Below are positions 1 to 9,079 of a stretch of 64,000 nucleotides of DNA, in pieces; positions within the stretch are counted from its first letter, which is position 1; each line of letters starts with the position of its first letter. The translations under genes and the position numbers were made by a program. Under the pieces are notes generated by a model that ran no database searches, had not been told where the DNA came from, and saw only the letters and a list, made by a program, of their open reading frames with translations. Where the stretch lies: assembly GCA_964652025.1 (NCBI GenBank), contig CAZYZX010000009.1, positions 62,001 through 126,000 of the forward strand. The letters run 5' to 3'. Source of the DNA: JAEXOD01 sp964652025 (GTDB lineage: Bacteria > Bacteroidota > Ignavibacteria > Ignavibacteriales > Melioribacteraceae).

Positions 1-1
1 C

Positions 2-3000
2 GTTGTTGAAATTAGAGAGGAGCTACTTTATAATAGATTTACAAGTATTAATAAAAATATTACTCCAAATTATGCCGCTATAATTGTAGCATATCTATTT
101 TACAGAAATAAACCAGAATTTTTAGACTACTATTATGGGCTGCGGAACAATATATTTTATTACCGAATGCAAGCATTAGAAGAAGCTGTTGCCAATTTAC
201 CTTTAGAAAGGAATTTTTACAAAATTAAAATAAAAGCTCCATTAGGTAGTATGTATCCACAAATGATAATCGAAAATCTACCTGCTGGAATATCATTAGA
301 TTGGCTTGCAAGCGGTTTGGCTAGGCAAGGGATTGGGCTTATTCCTCTTTCTACTTTTGCAAGAACAGAAGAAGGTTTTGAAAGCGGTAGAAAAACTTTT
401 AGATTAACTTTAGGTGGCAAAGATAACGCAGAAATTTTACTAAAAAAAACCAGACGCGTTATTATTGACCTTAATAGAATGATTGCAGAAGAAGAGGCAG
501 GATACACTATAAAATCTTTACCCAATAAAGATAATAATAAAATTGATAATAACTCAACTATAATTTATCAATTGTGGAATAATTATTCTAATATCATTAT
601 TAACGAATGTAAGCGAAAATTTAAATTTGAACTAAAAAAGATTAATTTTGTAACAAATAATAATTATTACCAATTTTTTGAGGAATATTTACCAACTCGT
701 TTAAAGGCTTTTGAACAAAGATTAATAGACCGTGATAACTTAGTAAATCTTTTAATAACTAAATATAAGGAAAGTAACAAAGAAGAACTATTAACGTATC
801 TAAAGCAAGAGCTTTACAAAGATAATTTAGATGAAAGAATTGCTAAGTTTAAAAATAGACTTTACGATAGAACTGTGCACCCTACACAAATATATGGAAT
901 TGCAGTAGAAATTATTATTGATAAGCATATTGAGCAAATTATACGCAATAAATACCCAGCAGAAAATGAAATTAAAAAAGTTGCTAATCACTTACTTAAA
1001 GAATTTTTAGGTACTAATGTTGCAATAAAATCTAAAGACGAACCAAACGAATTACTGTTAGATTTAAATAGTGCCATTTATGCAGAAACATTTATTAATA
1101 TAAATGCTGATGCTAAATATCAAACATTTCTTTCCTATTGGGGAGATTGGGATGGCAGCACAAGACCTAGTGGACAAGGGCATAGTTTAATTGCTGCCGT
1201 GGTTATACAAAATGTAACTAACATGGCTAACTTTATTAATGTATTGCACAAAAATAATATAAATATTGACCCATTAATCTTAAAAGAAATTTTACAACTA
1301 CAAAAAACCAATAAAAAATTTAGCGATTTACTAAACGAAATTACTTTTTTAACACATAAATTAGAAAAAAGATTTAAGGGTGTTTTACCCTATAATCTAT
1401 CACCATCACTGCTTAGAAAAATTGGCATGAAACTGCACTTGGCAGATGACCCACTATTTAAATTAAGAAAACACAACGATAGACTAGAAAGCAAAATGCT
1501 AAAATTGCGCAAACAGCGTAAAGAATTATTAGAATATTATTTTGCACTAAATAAAAAACTTAGAAAAACTTTATATAATTTATTACCCACTATTTTTAAT
1601 AACTTAAATAACATAGAAATACTAAGAGAAGCGGTACTTTATAAAGATTTATTAAAACGCTTTGTTATTACTCCTCGTATTCATCAAAAAATGATTACGG
1701 CGCAAGACCAATTTGCTATTGATACAACAGTTTATAATATTTACGAAATAAATGAAATTGCTGCAAAATATGGTAACGGTGGGCTAATTCTTGGCTTACA
1801 AATTAGTATGTCTGATACTGCTGAAGCTGCTATTTCTCTTAATAGAAAACTTGTTGCAGAGCTTGAAAGAAGAACTAGAAACAATAACACTAATAACCTC
1901 CCAAATATTTTTATTATACCTTTATTTGAAGATTTAGATGCCGTAAAAGATATTACAAATTACTTAAATAAAATATGGGACTATTCATTCCAAACAAAAA
2001 GAATAGATGAAGATATTAAAACTAGATTTAATGAAATAATTTGCGAAATATTTGTTGCTGGTAGCGATTTAAGCCAACAAATAGGACAAATTGCAGGACA
2101 ACATTTATTTAAACAAGCAAAATATAACTTAGCTGTATGGCTTGCAGAAAAAGGAATTATAGGCAGAGTGAGGATGAAACTTGGCTGCGGTGAACCTATG
2201 CAAAGACAAGGTGGGTATTATTCCCCATTCTCAGGTAAAAATGCTTTTATTTTTTCTAATAGCAATAAATGGCGTTTTTCAGAATACTTAAAAGAATCTA
2301 CTAAAAAAAGTACTGAATATGCTGTTACCCCACTTTTGGGTGTTTTAGCAACAGGTGATTTAAGAACTTTCCAAAGCACTATTTCAGAAAAATTAAGACT
2401 AATTAACGTTAAAGATTACGCTCAAGTAATTTATCATATTAAACATGCCCAAAGTTTTTATGAAAACGAAATTATACGCGCTGGCGAACCACTTAAAGAA
2501 ACCAGATTGCAAATTAAAACACGTGGTTTAAAAGAGTTAGAAAGGCTAACCATTGGAAATGCCGACCCTATTTTTGAAAAATTTACAGACGTTTTTACCA
2601 AAAATTTTAGACATATTTTATATGGTAAAGATGAAGATGTTGTTGGTATTTATATAATCTCTTATTTTATTGCCCGCACATCGCCCGTTTTAAGAGATAG
2701 ACCAACTATTAGACCACAAAAATCTAACGATGCACTTGTTGGTCAAAAAATTTTAGGTAAAATTGCTAACACTATTCCATTTTCTAAATTTGGTAGCTTA
2801 TTACGTGCTATTTCACATAATTTATCCCAAACTACTGTTTTAGGTATAAATCAATTAACCACTGGGTTATTCCGCGCTTTAGATGAATTTTATACTCTTA
2901 ATTTATCAGATACTAATTCCTTAAATATTATTGAGGAAAGAATTTTACCAAAACTTTCAGTTTATGAAATTTTATCCACATTAAGAATTTACCAAGATAA

Positions 3001-3721
3001 CGACCTACTTTTTATTTCTAAGTTAGAAAATGCTTTTAAGCCCGGTAATTCATCATTAATAGCTTTAAAAGAAGATTTTAACGCACAAAATAAATATATT
3101 CCTTTACTTCAAAAAGAATTATTACGCAGGCATGGATTAAACGTAAATGATTTTTTTGAAGATGATAAATTTATTTATAATTTATTACCCACTATACGTC
3201 CAGATTTAGCAGTTTTATTACAGCCCAATATTTTTAATACAGATATTAATTTTATCTTAAACAATATAAGCGGAGAAGTTGATTTAAGATGGACTACAGA
3301 AGTAGAAAAACTTTTAGCAATTAGAGCAGCCGTTAACACTTATCGAGAAAAGATTTGGAATTTGTTAGAAAAGCCTGTTTTTACAAGGGTTAATGCCTTT
3401 ACAGAGTTAGCTACCGCACTTTACTCTTTAACTTTACAAAAAAATATAATAGATTTACCATTTTTACCGAATAATTATCAAATTCCAACTATAAAAAATT
3501 ATGGAACAGATGAAAATATGGATAAATTTTTATCTGCAGCATATAATTTGCTTTCGGCATTATCCAAAGAAACAACCGAAATACCAATTAATATTATAAA
3601 AGCACTTCAAGAAGCCAAAAATATTATTAAAATAGAAGAGCAAGCATTAAGCGAAAAAGAGCAAAACTATTTAAGATTTTATTTATTACAAATAGCAAGA
3701 ATAACTGGTGAGAATGGATAA
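2..3721 (+). CDS. Divergent phosphoenolpyruvate carboxylase-like protein (5' partial)
   Basis: The frame is open from base 2, so the gene starts outside the window; 1239 residues are visible. Several stretches line up by eye with PEP carboxylase, which makes oxaloacetate from PEP and bicarbonate. HPTQ at about residue 293 matches the HPTE motif that holds a catalytic His. SYWGDWDG near 380 matches SWMGGDRDGN. GSDLSQQIG near 688 matches GYSDSNKDGG. A RDRP stretch in the C-terminal third resembles GSRP. The mobile loop HGRGGSVGRGGG appears as LGCGEPMQRQGG near 727: the second Arg is kept, but the loop His and first Arg are lost. It is longer than the usual 880-950 residues and Asn/Lys-rich. It may be a non-canonical or inactive homologue. 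The family call is moderately sure and the activity is not. It ends 2 bases from the convergent DUF4097 gene. Confidence 0.55.
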   Translation, partial: VVEIREELLYNRFTSINKNITPNYAAIIVAYLFYRNKPEFLDYYYGLRNNIFYYRMQALEEAVANLPLERNFYKIKIKAPLGSMYPQMIIENLPAGISLDWLASGLARQGIGLIPLSTFARTEEGFESGRKTFRLTLGGKDNAEILLKKTRRVIIDLNRMIAEEEAGYTIKSLPNKDNNKIDNNSTIIYQLWNNYSNIIINECKRKFKFELKKINFVTNNNYYQFFEEYLPTRLKAFEQRLIDRDNLVNLLITKYKESNKEELLTYLKQELYKDNLDERIAKFKNRLYDRTVHPTQIYGIAVEIIIDKHIEQIIRNKYPAENEIKKVANHLLKEFLGTNVAIKSKDEPNELLLDLNSAIYAETFININADAKYQTFLSYWGDWDGSTRPSGQGHSLIAAVVIQNVTNMANFINVLHKNNINIDPLILKEILQLQKTNKKFSDLLNEITFLTHKLEKRFKGVLPYNLSPSLLRKIGMKLHLADDPLFKLRKHNDRLESKMLKLRKQRKELLEYYFALNKKLRKTLYNLLPTIFNNLNNIEILREAVLYKDLLKRFVITPRIHQKMITAQDQFAIDTTVYNIYEINEIAAKYGNGGLILGLQISMSDTAEAAISLNRKLVAELERRTRNNNTNNLPNIFIIPLFEDLDAVKDITNYLNKIWDYSFQTKRIDEDIKTRFNEIICEIFVAGSDLSQQIGQIAGQHLFKQAKYNLAVWLAEKGIIGRVRMKLGCGEPMQRQGGYYSPFSGKNAFIFSNSNKWRFSEYLKESTKKSTEYAVTPLLGVLATGDLRTFQSTISEKLRLINVKDYAQVIYHIKHAQSFYENEIIRAGEPLKETRLQIKTRGLKELERLTIGNADPIFEKFTDVFTKNFRHILYGKDEDVVGIYIISYFIARTSPVLRDRPTIRPQKSNDALVGQKILGKIANTIPFSKFGSLLRAISHNLSQTTVLGINQLTTGLFRALDEFYTLNLSDTNSLNIIEERILPKLSVYEILSTLRIYQDNDLLFISKLENAFKPGNSSLIALKEDFNAQNKYIPLLQKELLRRHGLNVNDFFEDDKFIYNLLPTIRPDLAVLLQPNIFNTDINFILNNISGEVDLRWTTEVEKLLAIRAAVNTYREKIWNLLEKPVFTRVNAFTELATALYSLTLQKNIIDLPFLPNNYQIPTIKNYGTDENMDKFLSAAYNLLSALSKETTEIPINIIKALQEAKNIIKIEEQALSEKEQNYLRFYLLQIARITGENG

Positions 3722-3723
3722 AA

Positions 3724-4851
3724 TTAATATTTTTTATTTTTTTTAATACTAACTTTACCGTTTACAGTTTTAAGATAAATTTTATTATTACCACCATTTA
3801 TTTTATAAGTAAAATAATAATTGCCCCCTTTAATTTCTTTTTTCACCAAATATTTTTCATAATCAGTATCAATAATGTTTTTTTCATTATTAAATGTTCT
3901 ACCGCTCATAATATCAACATCTACCAAGGCATTTAGATTTGTAGGTATATATAAGTAAATATCCCCAATATTTGTTACAATATTAGAACCATTAAAATTA
4001 GAAGTTGTAAAACCGGTGTAAATATCCCCAGCAAAAGTTTTTGCATTAATTAAACCGTTAACATTTTTAGCTTTAATATTTCCACTACCGGTTTCTATTT
4101 TCAAGTTTCCTTTACTTTCTTTAACTTCAATATCTCCACCGCCTGTTTTAATTTTATAATTGCCATTTATATTTTTAACTAAAATACTTCCCCCACCTGT
4201 TTTTATTTCACCTTCTTTTTTAACTTCATCAATAGTAATATCTCCTCCCGCAGTGCTTATTAAACACTCTCCATTAATTTTACCAAGTCTAACATCACCA
4301 CCTTTTGTATCCACAATAATTAATTTATCAGAAGTTATGTTATCAATTCTAATATCACCCCCAAAAGTTTTTATTTCTATTTCACCCGTTAAACTACCTG
4401 CTTTTATATCACCACCACCCGTGTTAATAAAAACCTTCCCTTTAATATCGCCTAATCTAATATCTCCCGCAGCTGCAGAAACACTAAATTCTCCATCCAA
4501 ACTTCCTATTAATTCAACATTACTTGTTGTACTTTTTATTTTAATATTTATGTATTTAGGTAAAACTATTTCTAAATCACAAGCACCTCTTTTGCTTGTT
4601 AAGGCATATACTTTTCCCGTCTTATTTACATTAATGGGTAGTCCATCAAAATCCGAAACATCTGCATAAATAATTAATTCATCACCATCTTTTGTTTTTA
4701 ATTTTATATCACCATTTAATATTTTTATTTCTAATGTTGCACCTTTTTCAACGGTGTAAACAATCTTGTCATTTTGGTTTTCCGCTTTTAATAAACTGGT
4801 TATTAAAAGCAGTATAAAAATTATACCCAATTTTAAATAATCTTTTATCAT
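3724..4851 (-). CDS. DUF4097-family exported beta-repeat protein
   Basis: The 375-residue protein has a signal peptide (about 1-24, hydrophobic LGIIFILLLITSLL). The rest is a run of short repeats of the form GGDI-x-(I/V)-x(n)-G-x-(I/L/V)-x-(I/V)-x-T, from about residue 100 to 300. That pattern is typical of the DUF4097 putative adhesin/beta-solenoid family, which is often found beside anti-sigma factors. No catalytic motif is visible. Its start codon shares a base with the stop of the anti-sigma gene (TAATG), so the two are translationally coupled in an ECF sigma operon. It is probably periplasmic or surface-exposed; its function is unknown. Confidence 0.75.
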   Translation of the reverse strand: MIKDYLKLGIIFILLLITSLLKAENQNDKIVYTVEKGATLEIKILNGDIKLKTKDGDELIIYADVSDFDGLPINVNKTGKVYALTSKRGACDLEIVLPKYINIKIKSTTSNVELIGSLDGEFSVSAAAGDIRLGDIKGKVFINTGGGDIKAGSLTGEIEIKTFGGDIRIDNITSDKLIIVDTKGGDVRLGKINGECLISTAGGDITIDEVKKEGEIKTGGGSILVKNINGNYKIKTGGGDIEVKESKGNLKIETGSGNIKAKNVNGLINAKTFAGDIYTGFTTSNFNGSNIVTNIGDIYLYIPTNLNALVDVDIMSGRTFNNEKNIIDTDYEKYLVKKEIKGGNYYFTYKINGGNNKIYLKTVNGKVSIKKNKKY

Positions 4852-5780
4852 TATATTTCCTCATCCAATAATTTAGCTGCTCGTATTTGCACAAGCTTAT
4901 TATTGTCGTTTTCTGCACTTTGGCTTATAATATCTTTTGCATTATCATTCATTTTATAGCCATTAGCTTTTATCTCCGTTAATCGATTAATTGCTTCTAT
5001 TCTTAATGCGGCATTTTCATCATTGCTTAAAATATATAGATAAACTTCTATTATTTCTTCATCTGGAATAAACTTATTTAGTGTGTTAACAGCTTGCATT
5101 CTTACTCCCGCATTTTTATCTGCTTTTGCTGCTTTTATTAGTGCATCTTTAATCTTCTTATCAGATATATATTCTTTTTCCTTAATACTATTTATAAAAT
5201 TTATACCCGTTAATTTTAAACCGCTATTGTTGCTTTTATATATAGCAATGGCTAATAAATTTTTTGTAGTTTCATCATCAAATTTACCTTTATAGTAAAC
5301 CTCTTTACTTAGCGTATATCCTAACTCAATTTCATTGGTTTCTAAATTTGCATTTAAAAATGTAACATTATCTATTTTTAAATTTTTACTATTAATTAAT
5401 TCTTTGGATATATTATTATTGTTATAAAAATAACCTATTATAAATCCTATTATCAATGTAAAAGAAAAACCTAAAGATAGTTTATAATTTTTTACAAATA
5501 TATTTTCTATAAACCTCTTTAAATTATCAAATATAGAACTTTTTGAATTTAGATTATCTAACTTATTTAATAATTCTAACCTTGTTTTTTGTAAAATAAT
5601 ATCATCTAATTCATCAGGTTTATTACTAATTATAGCTTCATTTAATTTTAGATAATTATATAATAATTGTTCGCATTCTTTGCATTCTTTTATATGTTCT
5701 TTTACCTTTTCTTTTTCATCATCGGTAATTTCATTTAAAGCATATATAAAAATAAGTTCTTTTATTTCTTCGTGATTCAT
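4851..5780 (-). CDS. Zinc-type anti-sigma factor with C-terminal HEAT-like repeats
   Basis: The N-terminus carries the anti-sigma zinc motif H-x3-C-x2-C (His29, Cys33, Cys36) in a zf-HC2-like helical domain. A single membrane segment follows at about 101-119. The outer part (about 195-309) contains alanine- and arginine-rich helical repeats (KADKNAGVRMQAVNTL, NDENAALRIEAINRL, NDNNKLVQIRAAKLL) that read as HEAT-like repeats. The gene lies 15 bases after the sigma gene. The inferred role is to hold the sigma factor at the inner membrane and release it when the extracytoplasmic repeats sense a signal. The HEAT sensor is unusual. The anti-sigma role is well supported; the signal is unknown. Confidence 0.8.
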   Translation of the reverse strand: MNHEEIKELIFIYALNEITDDEKEKVKEHIKECKECEQLLYNYLKLNEAIISNKPDELDDIILQKTRLELLNKLDNLNSKSSIFDNLKRFIENIFVKNYKLSLGFSFTLIIGFIIGYFYNNNNISKELINSKNLKIDNVTFLNANLETNEIELGYTLSKEVYYKGKFDDETTKNLLAIAIYKSNNSGLKLTGINFINSIKEKEYISDKKIKDALIKAAKADKNAGVRMQAVNTLNKFIPDEEIIEVYLYILSNDENAALRIEAINRLTEIKANGYKMNDNAKDIISQSAENDNNKLVQIRAAKLLDEEI

Positions 5781-5795
5781 ATTTTCACCTTTAGC

Positions 5796-6368
5796 TTAGT
5801 TTTTTACTAAATAAGCTAATAATTTTTGTAATTTGCTTGTTGCATTAAAAAGATATCGTTTTACTGTTCCTTCATTACAATTCATAATTTCTGCAATTTC
5901 TTTAATTTTTAAGCCATTATAGTATTTCATAGTTAAAGTAATTTTTTGTTTATCTGGCAAAGTATTTAATGCTTTTTCTATAATTTGTTTTGTTTCGTTT
6001 TTTATTGCAAGTTCATCTGCAAAATCTTCACTAGGCAAAATATCTAATATACTTAAATCACTTTCATCGTTACTTTTATCAATTGATTGATTTTCTATTT
6101 TTGCCCTTTTATTTTTATAAGTAATACATAAGTTAACTGTAATTCTATAAATCCAAGTGGAAAACTCACTTTCAAACTTAAAGTTTTTTAATCCATTAAA
6201 TACCCTTATAAACACTTCTTGGTAAATATCTTTAGCATCGTCCATACTATTCCTGAACGAATACACAATATTAAGAACATGTCTATCGTACATAAAAATT
6301 AATTGTTCAAAAGCACGTCTATTTCCGCTTTGCGCTAATTTTATTAACTCTATTTCGTATTCTGTCAT
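5796..6368 (-). CDS. ECF-family RNA polymerase sigma factor
   Basis: This is a 190-residue sigma factor of the usual ECF size. Region 2 is at about 20-90, with the core-binding and -10-recognition segment DDAKDIYQEVFIRVFNGL and FSTWIYRITVNLC. A linker rich in Ser and Asp follows. Region 4 is at about 125-180, with the helix-turn-helix GLKIKEIAEIMNCNEGTVKRYL. It is the first gene of a three-gene operon with its anti-sigma factor and a DUF4097 protein, the standard arrangement for an autoregulated ECF system. The upstream 144-base gap is shared with divergent glgA. Confidence 0.9.
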   Translation of the reverse strand: MTEYEIELIKLAQSGNRRAFEQLIFMYDRHVLNIVYSFRNSMDDAKDIYQEVFIRVFNGLKNFKFESEFSTWIYRITVNLCITYKNKRAKIENQSIDKSNDESDLSILDILPSEDFADELAIKNETKQIIEKALNTLPDKQKITLTMKYYNGLKIKEIAEIMNCNEGTVKRYLFNATSKLQKLLAYLVKN

Positions 6369-6429
6369 AAAAATTAATTAATTATAATAAATTAGACTTA
6401 AGAAAACAAAAAAGGTTGTAAAATGTTAA

Positions 6430-6460
6430 AATAAATAACTATAAATGCAAGTTATTTATT
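6430..6460. repeat. Inverted repeat in the sigma factor/glgA divergent intergenic region
   Basis: Arms of 11 bases (6430-6440 and 6450-6460, AATAAATAACT and its complement) flank a 9-base spacer. There is no T-tract and the repeat sits between two divergent starts, so an operator is more plausible than a terminator. It is immediately followed by TATTTTTG (6460-6467), which fits the Bacteroidota -7 element TAnnTTTG for glgA, but no TTG lies at the right distance. It could be chance in AT-rich DNA. Confidence 0.3.
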
Positions 6461-6512
6461 ATTTTTGTAAAGTGGGAAAAATTTTTTATTGATTAATACT
6501 TAGCGAGGTAAT

Positions 6513-7973
6513 ATGAACGTAGCATTTATAGCAAGCGAAGTTGTTCCTTTTGCCAAAACAGGCGGGTTAGCTGATGTTGCTGGTGCGTTACCTATTTCTT
6601 TAAGTAATTTAAATTGCAAAATTAAAGTTTTTATGCCTAAGTATTACTCTGTTGATGAAAATAAATTTAATTTAACATTTTTGCAACAATTTAAAGATAC
6701 TCCTATTCGTGTTGGGGGCTTTACCCATAACATTAATTACTTTATGGGTCATTTGCCAAATAGCGAAGTAGAAATATATTTTGTAGATTACCCCAACTAC
6801 TTCCACCGCCACCAGATTTATACTAACGATTACGACGAAGATATGCGCTTTATTCTCTTTTCTAAAGCTGTAATCGAATTAATTCAAAAATTAAAATTTA
6901 AGCCAGATATAATCCATTGCAACGATTGGCAAACCGGATTAATCCCTTTACTTATAAAAGATAATTACAGTTGGGATATGCTGTTTAAAACTACAAGATT
7001 TGTTTTTACAATCCATAATATTGGCTATCAAGGTAAATTCCATCATGGAACATTATTTAATGCAGAAATAGACCCAAAATATTTTTATCCGGGTGGTCCT
7101 GTAGAGTTTTATGGTAGTGTAAATTTTTTAAAAACTGGCATCTACTTTAGTGATATAATTAACACAGTTAGCGAAACTTATGCAAAAGAGCTTTTAACCC
7201 CAGAGTATGGCCATGGCATGGAAGGCTTGCTAAATGAAAGAAAAGATGACCTTTATGGAATTGTTAACGGTGTTGATTATTCTGTTTGGAACCCCGAAAC
7301 TGATAAATTTATCCCCTTTAACTATTCCAAAGATACCTTACACATTAAACAAAAAAATAAAGAAGCTTTATTAAATTATTTCAATCTACCTTATAATCCC
7401 GATGTACCCGTTATTGGCATAGTTTCTAGATTTGCTATTCAAAAGGGGTTTGATATTATTGCAGAAGCTATGAGTGACTTAATGCGACTTAATTTTCAAT
7501 TAGTTATATTAGGTAGCGGAGAAGCCAAATATGAAGATTTATTTAGAAGTTTAGGATATAATTTCCCTCATCGATTTGGGACATATTTTGGGTATAATAA
7601 CGAGTTAAGTCATCTTATAGAAGCAGGCGCAGATATATTTTTAATGCCATCTAATTACGAGCCCTGTGGCTTAAACCAAATCTACTCCCTTAAGTATGGA
7701 ACCGTACCAATAGTTAGAAAAACAGGTGGATTAGCAGATACAGTACAAGACTGGCACGAATATAGTTATTTAGGCTATGATACCGGCAATGGTTTTTCAT
7801 TTAACGATTATACTGGTTATGCATTATTTACAACCGTTCAACGCGCAATAGAAGTTTTTAAAGATAAATTATTATGGCGCAAAATTCAGCTAAACGGCAT
7901 GAATAAAGAGTATAGTTGGGATAATGCAGCCAAAAAGTACCTAAAACTTTACAAAAAAGCTAAAGAAAAATAA
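6513..7973 (+). CDS. glgA: Glycogen/starch synthase, GT5 family
   Basis: This 486-residue enzyme transfers glucose from ADP-glucose to the non-reducing end of alpha-1,4-glucan. The N-terminal Rossmann half begins MNVAFIASEVVPFAKTGGLADV, with the KTGGL motif that binds the nucleotide sugar. HNIGYQG lies near 170. The C-terminal half has IGIVSRFAIQKGFD and the SNYEPCGLNQIYSLKYG stretch, containing the conserved acidic and Gly residues of GT5 enzymes, followed by RKTGGLADTV. Length is normal for the family. A GAGGT ribosome binding site lies 6 bases before the ATG. It is monocistronic and converges on the response regulator gene 6 bases away. No other glycogen gene is in the window. Confidence 0.95.
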   Translation: MNVAFIASEVVPFAKTGGLADVAGALPISLSNLNCKIKVFMPKYYSVDENKFNLTFLQQFKDTPIRVGGFTHNINYFMGHLPNSEVEIYFVDYPNYFHRHQIYTNDYDEDMRFILFSKAVIELIQKLKFKPDIIHCNDWQTGLIPLLIKDNYSWDMLFKTTRFVFTIHNIGYQGKFHHGTLFNAEIDPKYFYPGGPVEFYGSVNFLKTGIYFSDIINTVSETYAKELLTPEYGHGMEGLLNERKDDLYGIVNGVDYSVWNPETDKFIPFNYSKDTLHIKQKNKEALLNYFNLPYNPDVPVIGIVSRFAIQKGFDIIAEAMSDLMRLNFQLVILGSGEAKYEDLFRSLGYNFPHRFGTYFGYNNELSHLIEAGADIFLMPSNYEPCGLNQIYSLKYGTVPIVRKTGGLADTVQDWHEYSYLGYDTGNGFSFNDYTGYALFTTVQRAIEVFKDKLLWRKIQLNGMNKEYSWDNAAKKYLKLYKKAKEK

Positions 7974-7979
7974 GTTAAA

Positions 7980-9071
7980 TTAATAAGGTTTTACTTTTAC
8001 TAAATTGTAAATACGTCCTAATTCTAAATATCCCTGCAACCTTAATTTCATAAGCGAAGTTACTTGCTGCCCTTTACTAAGCAATACAATACCATTTTTA
8101 TCTACAACATCCGCATCTAACACCATACCAGGCTGCAATTCATGTATTCTTAAATAATCTTTATAAAATTTCTTTCTTTGTTCAGCCTCTTTAAGTTCTA
8201 ATTCTTGTTTGCTTTGCTCTTCTTTTCTTTTACCTTCTAAAAAGTTATCTATTTCAATTGCTTTGTTTAATATTTTTGCAATAGTAATAGCATCTTCACT
8301 TATACCTCTTTCCGCTAAAGTCTGCAGCTCTTTCCCTTTTTTATTTTGTAGTGAAATTGCCAATGCAATGTCTTCCATGCGGGGAATATTACTTAAAAGT
8401 TTTTGAGAAACTTCGGGATGTATATTTAGTAATTTCTTTTCAATTGGTAGCAATGTGTTCCCTTGTTCAACCTTTTTTAATACATCATCAGGCACAGAAA
8501 TAAGCCCTATTTGAGAAAGCAAAGCTGCTAACTCTATTTTAGTAGCAAAAGTTTCGGAATAGTTTTGTGATAACTTTTTTACAATATCACGTAATCTAAT
8601 AGATTTAGAAAATGCAAATGGATTGGAAATTTCTAATATTTCAACAAGTAATTTAATTACACCTCGCAAAGTTTGTTGAAATAATTCCCTTTCCGCCATA
8701 ATTAGATTATATTGCTTTATCCCTTCATCTATCATCTTAGCTAATTGCTCTGGAGGGCATGGCTTTGTCATAAATCTAAAAATATTCCCCTCATTAATAG
8801 CTTTAATAGAAGCATCTACATCAGCATAACCGGTAAGCATCATTCTAACTGCATCTGGTATTACTTCTTTTACTTGTGTAAGAAATTGATTGCCATCCAT
8901 TTCAGGCATTTTGTAGTCTGAAATTACTACAGCTATATCTTTATTTCTTTTACAAAGCTCTAATCCATCGCTGCCACCTTCTGCAGTTATAACTTCGTAT
9001 TTTTTAAATAATAATCTTTTAATCCCACTTAAAATATTAACATCATCATCAACAATTAGAATTTTATTCAT
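7980..9071 (-). CDS. Response regulator with degenerate HD-GYP-like domain
   Basis: The receiver domain is at residues 1-120 with the acidic pocket DDD (8-10), phospho-acceptor Asp52 in SDYKMPEMDG and Lys in TKPC. The middle region (about 140-250) follows the HD-GYP pattern: LLSQIGLISVPDDVL aligns with LxHDIGKIxIPDxIL, and HPEVSQKLLSNIP matches HPxxGxxLLxxIP. The HD metal ligands and the GYP motif are missing (SLQNKKG where QHHE...GYP is expected). A C-terminal domain (about 300-363) contains LQPGMVLDADVVDKNGIVLL, common in such regulators. ATG 9071 is chosen over GTG 9083, which would overlap the upstream kinase. The likely output is protein binding rather than c-di-GMP hydrolysis. Confidence 0.8.
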   Translation of the reverse strand: MNKILIVDDDVNILSGIKRLLFKKYEVITAEGGSDGLELCKRNKDIAVVISDYKMPEMDGNQFLTQVKEVIPDAVRMMLTGYADVDASIKAINEGNIFRFMTKPCPPEQLAKMIDEGIKQYNLIMAERELFQQTLRGVIKLLVEILEISNPFAFSKSIRLRDIVKKLSQNYSETFATKIELAALLSQIGLISVPDDVLKKVEQGNTLLPIEKKLLNIHPEVSQKLLSNIPRMEDIALAISLQNKKGKELQTLAERGISEDAITIAKILNKAIEIDNFLEGKRKEEQSKQELELKEAEQRKKFYKDYLRIHELQPGMVLDADVVDKNGIVLLSKGQQVTSLMKLRLQGYLELGRIYNLVKVKPY

Positions 9072-9079
9072 AAAAAATC

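Noticed and set aside
4160..4669. 169-codon open frame on the plus strand
   Set aside because: It is antisense to the GGDI-type repeats of the DUF4097 gene; repeat codon bias keeps the opposite strand open. Its Pro/Ser/Ile-rich composition is not protein-like.
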